In this document: piece by piece, positions 5,639 through 6,907 of the stretch
How the letters are laid out: each line of letters opens with the position of its first letter
Position numbering within the stretch: position 1 is the stretch's first letter
Source: Hydrogenophaga sp.
Lineage (GTDB): Bacteria > Pseudomonadota > Gammaproteobacteria > Burkholderiales > Burkholderiaceae_C
Reading direction: 5' to 3'
Assembly: GCA_025458415.1 (NCBI GenBank)
Contig: JALOSN010000051.1
Span: forward strand, 1-6,907
DNA length: 6,907 nucleotides
Notes under the pieces: generated by a model
Databases searched by the model: none
The model's input: only the letters and a program-made list of their open reading frames with translations
What the model was told of the DNA's origin: nothing
Program-made: the position numbers and the translations under genes

Positions 5639-6907
5639 ATGAGCTCCCTGCTGACCCAAATCGATTCACCGGCCGACCTGCGCCGCCTGACCCGCCAGCA
5701 ACTGCCGCAGCTGGCCACCGAGTTGCGGCAGTACCTGCTCGACAGCGTCTCCCGCACCGGTGGCCACCTCAGCTCCAACCTGGGTACGGTCGAACTCACG
5801 GTGGCCTTGCACTACGTTTTCAACACCCCGGATGACCGTCTGGTGTGGGATGTGGGACACCAGACCTACCCGCACAAGATCCTGACCGGCCGTCGCGACC
5901 GCATGCACACGCTGAGGCAGCTGGGCGGCATCAGCGGTTTCCCCCGGCGCGACGAGAGTGAGTTCGACACCTTTGGCACCGCGCACTCGTCGACCAGCAT
6001 CTCGGCCGCCCTGGGCATGGCGCTGGCCGCCAGGATGAAGGGCGAGAGCCGCCACGCCGTGGCGATCATCGGCGATGGCGCCATGACCGCCGGCATGGCC
6101 TTCGAGGCACTGAACAACGCTGGCGTCGAAGACGGTCGGCTGCTGGTGGTGCTCAACGACAACGACATGTCGATCTCGCCCCCGGTGGGTGCGCTCAACC
6201 GCTACCTGGCCCAGCTCATGAGCGGCCAGTTCTACTCCGCCGCCAAGAACGTGGGAAAGACCGTTCTCAAGGGTGCACCGCCCCTGTTCGAACTGGCCAA
6301 GCGGCTGGAGGAACACGCCAAGGGCATGGTGGTGCCAGCCACCCTGTTCGAGAAGTTCGGCTTCAATTACGTCGGCCCGATCGACGGGCACGACCTTGAC
6401 TCGCTGGTGCCCACCCTGGAAAACATCCGCCAGCTGCTGGACAACGGCGATGGTCCGCAGTTCCTGCACGTGGTCACCAAGAAGGGGCAGGGCTACAAGC
6501 TGGCCGAGGCCGATCCCATCGCCTACCATGGGCCGGGCAAGTTCGACCCGTCGATCGGACTGGTCAAGCCCGAGACGCCGCCGAAGCCGACCTTCACCCA
6601 GGTGTTCGGCCAGTGGCTGTGCGACATGGCCGATGCCGATCCGCGGCTGGTGGGCATCACCCCCGCCATGCGCGAGGGTTCGGGCATGGTGGAGTTCCAC
6701 AAGCGCTTTCCCGGTCGCTACTTCGATGTCGGCATTGCCGAGCAGCATGCGGTCACCTTCGCGGCCGGCCTGGCCTGCGAGGGCATGAAACCGGTGGTGG
6801 CCATCTACTCGACCTTCCTGCAGCGCGGGTACGACCAGCTCATCCACGACGTGGCCCTGCAGAACCTGCCCATGGTGTTCGCGCTGGACCGTGCCGGGCT
6901 GGTGGGG
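5639..6907 (+). CDS. dxs: 1-deoxy-D-xylulose-5-phosphate synthase, C-terminus cut by window edge
   Basis: The frame is open from ATG 5639 to the right edge, 423 codons, about two thirds of the usual 620-640. Dxs is the thiamine-diphosphate enzyme that joins pyruvate and glyceraldehyde 3-phosphate to DXP, the first step of the MEP isoprenoid pathway and also a precursor for thiamine and pyridoxal. GGHLSSNLGTVELTVALHYV (41-60) and DVGHQTYPHKILTGR (71-85) are family signatures. The thiamine-diphosphate motif starts GDGAMTAGMAFEALN (145-159) and ends with NDNDMSIS (173-180). YVGPIDGHD follows in the linker region. The second domain has FDVGIAEQHAVTFAAG, with Glu368 matching the cofactor-activating Glu370 of the E. 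coli enzyme. The visible part has no missing key residue. The Shine-Dalgarno is weak (GAGA about nine bases upstream). It probably shares a transcript with ispA. Confidence 0.97.
   Translation, partial: MSSLLTQIDSPADLRRLTRQQLPQLATELRQYLLDSVSRTGGHLSSNLGTVELTVALHYVFNTPDDRLVWDVGHQTYPHKILTGRRDRMHTLRQLGGISGFPRRDESEFDTFGTAHSSTSISAALGMALAARMKGESRHAVAIIGDGAMTAGMAFEALNNAGVEDGRLLVVLNDNDMSISPPVGALNRYLAQLMSGQFYSAAKNVGKTVLKGAPPLFELAKRLEEHAKGMVVPATLFEKFGFNYVGPIDGHDLDSLVPTLENIRQLLDNGDGPQFLHVVTKKGQGYKLAEADPIAYHGPGKFDPSIGLVKPETPPKPTFTQVFGQWLCDMADADPRLVGITPAMREGSGMVEFHKRFPGRYFDVGIAEQHAVTFAAGLACEGMKPVVAIYSTFLQRGYDQLIHDVALQNLPMVFALDRAGLVG

Noticed and set aside
4581..5669. Leftward 362-codon frame opposite ispA
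   Set aside because: The rightward frame has every polyprenyl synthase motif intact; the antisense product is Gly/Gln/His-rich and unrecognisable.
5666..6847. Leftward 393-codon frame opposite dxs
   Set aside because: Long, but complementary to an intact Dxs frame with cofactor motifs and the catalytic glutamate; it matches no protein family I know.

Overview
The window is GC-rich, densely coded and carries no RNA genes, mobile elements or CRISPR arrays that I can see. The order Rieske-type oxygenase | xseB-ispA-dxs, split by a divergent promoter region, together with the protein sequences, suggests a betaproteobacterium, most likely of the Burkholderiales. This is judged from family resemblance and remembered gene order, not from a search.

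Left part (1-4146) is read leftward, as a probable operon or pair of operons: a Rieske [2Fe-2S] oxygenase alpha subunit (2998-4146), then after 3 bases an EamA/DMT-family membrane transporter (2101-2994), then after an 84-base gap holding a weak terminator-like hairpin a 3-mercaptopyruvate-type sulfurtransferase (1150-2016), then after about 91 bases a membrane-anchored PAS sensor protein that runs off the left edge (1-1058). Substrates of the oxygenase and the transporter cannot be read from the sequence; their tight coupling suggests a shared small molecule.

The 276-base gap 4147-4422 carries divergent -10 like elements, a 13-base imperfect palindrome on the leftward one, two hairpins in the oxygenase leader, and a strongly SD-preceded short GTG reading frame that overlaps the start of xseB out of frame.

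Right part (4423-6907) is read rightward: xseB (exonuclease VII small subunit), ispA (farnesyl diphosphate synthase, overlapping xseB by 16 bases) and dxs (1-deoxy-D-xylulose-5-phosphate synthase, cut by the right edge after 423 codons). ispA and dxs act in isoprenoid synthesis: Dxs makes the entry metabolite of the MEP pathway and IspA condenses its C5 products to C15. This order is the classical proteobacterial cluster.

No obviously new system is present. The points most worth a second look are the unassigned oxygenase-transporter module with a glutamate at the inter-centre bridging position, the divergent regulatory region, and the short frame ahead of xseB.
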